Program-made: the position numbers and the translations under genes
In this document: positions 4,615 through 5,674 of the stretch, in pieces
Layout of the letters: each line of letters begins with the position of its first letter
Numbering within the stretch: the first letter of the stretch is position 1
Notes under the pieces: model-generated
What the model saw: only the letters and a program-made list of their open reading frames with translations
Database searches by the model: none
Told to the model about the DNA's origin: nothing
Assembly (NCBI GenBank): GCA_031266315.1
Contig: JAISBG010000525.1
Location: forward strand, 1-5,674
Direction of reading: 5' to 3'
Source: Planctomycetaceae bacterium
GTDB taxonomy: Bacteria; Planctomycetota; Planctomycetia; Pirellulales; Thermoguttaceae
DNA: 5,674 nt

Positions 4615-5674
4615 TTATGGACCCGGTATTTCATGCATTTCGCCATCGTTGACTATCGAATACGACAGCAAAATCGGATAAGGTGGTACGATGTTCGAGA
4701 TTGATCTCACATGACCATCACCAAGCACGAAATTACAAATACCGGCATGATAACTGCCGAAACCATAATCCCATAACGGAGTTTTCGTTGCATCCGGATC
4801 ATTGGGAAACGCCAAAGGAAGACCTTCCGCTGCAACTGCTCCTGTCCAGGACAGACCTGATGGAACCGCAGATTTCAATGGATTTTTCGAATAAACACGG
4901 TTTTGATCTCCACGTATAATACTACGTCCCCATGTTCCTGTTGAAAAAGCCTGACAAGCAAGATAACCGCAATCACCTGTTAATTGAAAAGAAGCACCGC
5001 TACATCGATTTAAAGCATCGAATGGAATATGCTTTTCTCCAAAAAGCAATTGATTCGTTAAACCGTCTCCAATTCGTGAAAAGCCGTCACGAGGCAACCA
5101 AGTATTGGGATCACCTGCTGTTGCATAATTAGCGATACGAAATGCTCCGCGAGGTAATTCAATTCTATCGGTGTCAGTCGCCGTATTCGTACCCAAATTC
5201 CAAAAAGCCGAATCGACACTTGTGTTTGTTTTTGCCGCTTGATCAGAAACCATTACTGCGGCATAATCAGTTCTGGGACCATGTCTTGCTTGAGTACCTT
5301 CTGAAGCTTCTACTGTAGCAATGAATGATTCATTACTGCGGCGTGAGGGACATCGATAAATGGAAACCGAGCCAAAGCCGTTTTTAACATCGTCTGAAAG
5401 TGAATTCCACCATGTTCCATTTCGTACTGCTCCAATTCCACCGAATCGTAACGTATCGTAGAGACCTTGTTGTTCGATATGGGGATACAGTAATCCCAAA
5501 ATCGACAAACGATTTTCGCCAATTGCCGATGGCGGCAAACCTTGCATTGTGCTTTCAAACGTATGGACGGCAAGTTCCATTTGTTTAAGATGGTTGATAC
5601 ACGACATTCGTCTTGCCGCTTCCCGTGCTGCTTGGATTGCTGGCAACAGAAGAGCGATTAACACGCCGATAATC
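4615..5674 (-). CDS. DUF1559 prepilin-like protein (start outside window)
   Basis: The frame is still open at the window edge: 352 residues are visible, beginning [20 protein letters not shown]. This is the second half of the [22 protein letters not shown] export helix, so about 20-40 N-terminal residues are missing. The GTG at 5662-5664 is an internal Val codon, not a start. Family blocks in order: RRMSCINHLKQ, GLLYPHIEQQ, FGSVSIYRCPSRR, DYAAVM, NTWLPRDGF, GEKHIP and, 44 residues from the end, HAGICNFVLGDGHVRS. That last block is the conserved C-terminal DUF1559 motif. Likely processed by a prepilin peptidase and exported or surface-associated; the specific role is unknown. It is a paralog of the broken copy at 79-1118 and looks intact. 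A strong hairpin follows its stop. Confidence 0.93.
   Translation of the reverse strand, partial: IIGVLIALLLPAIQAAREAARRMSCINHLKQMELAVHTFESTMQGLPPSAIGENRLSILGLLYPHIEQQGLYDTLRFGGIGAVRNGTWWNSLSDDVKNGFGSVSIYRCPSRRSNESFIATVEASEGTQARHGPRTDYAAVMVSDQAAKTNTSVDSAFWNLGTNTATDTDRIELPRGAFRIANYATAGDPNTWLPRDGFSRIGDGLTNQLLFGEKHIPFDALNRCSGASFQLTGDCGYLACQAFSTGTWGRSIIRGDQNRVYSKNPLKSAVPSGLSWTGAVAAEGLPLAFPNDPDATKTPLWDYGFGSYHAGICNFVLGDGHVRSISNIVPPYPILLSYSIVNDGEMHEIPGP

Noticed and set aside
5615..5664. Taking GTG at 5662-5664 as the start of the right DUF1559 gene
   Set aside because: The frame continues upstream as IIG, exactly the conserved export helix, so the true start is outside the window and this codon is Val.

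Overview
The window looks like chromosomal DNA from a planctomycete of moderate to low GC. The main evidence is two DUF1559 genes, a prepilin-like family hugely expanded in Planctomycetota. Both carry the family hallmark of an [26 protein letters not shown] N-terminal helix followed by QAAREAARRMSC.NHLKQ. The intergenic stretches are long and AT-rich, and ordinary arginine and tryptophan codons suggest the standard bacterial code. The lineage is inferred from family content only.

Layout, left to right. (1) 79-1118, minus strand: a DUF1559 gene that looks broken. It has a -1 frameshift in a T run near the start, an in-frame TGA in the conserved QAA-R-EAARR motif, and no C-terminal H-x-G...DG motif. 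A 12-base G tract lies just upstream of its ribosome binding site. (2) 1119-2318: 1.2 kb with no convincing protein gene but several structured elements. These include an intrinsic terminator on the minus strand with no gene in front of it, so probably the end of a small RNA of about 100 nt. Next to amt are paired dyads, a good sigma-54 (-24/-12) promoter and a leader stem-loop. (3) 2319-4163, plus strand: the main gene, an ammonium transporter (Amt) fused at its C-terminus to a complete P-II signalling domain. (4) 4203-4280: a sequence that folds into a compact three-way junction, just after amt. (5) 4281-4570: nothing recognisable. (6) 4615 to beyond 5674, minus strand: an intact-looking DUF1559 gene whose start lies outside the window, followed by a perfect 15-bp hairpin.

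How the parts may work together. The centre is a one-gene nitrogen module: the ammonium channel and its P-II gatekeeper are on one polypeptide, apparently driven by a sigma-54 promoter, the nitrogen-control logic of glnK-amtB in E. coli. The fused P-II domain keeps the ATP and 2-oxoglutarate residues and the pore-plugging arginine, but has isoleucine where Tyr51 is uridylylated in enterobacterial P-II. It would then respond to metabolites and not to GlnD. The flanking DUF1559 genes are paralogs of each other and have no evident functional link to amt.
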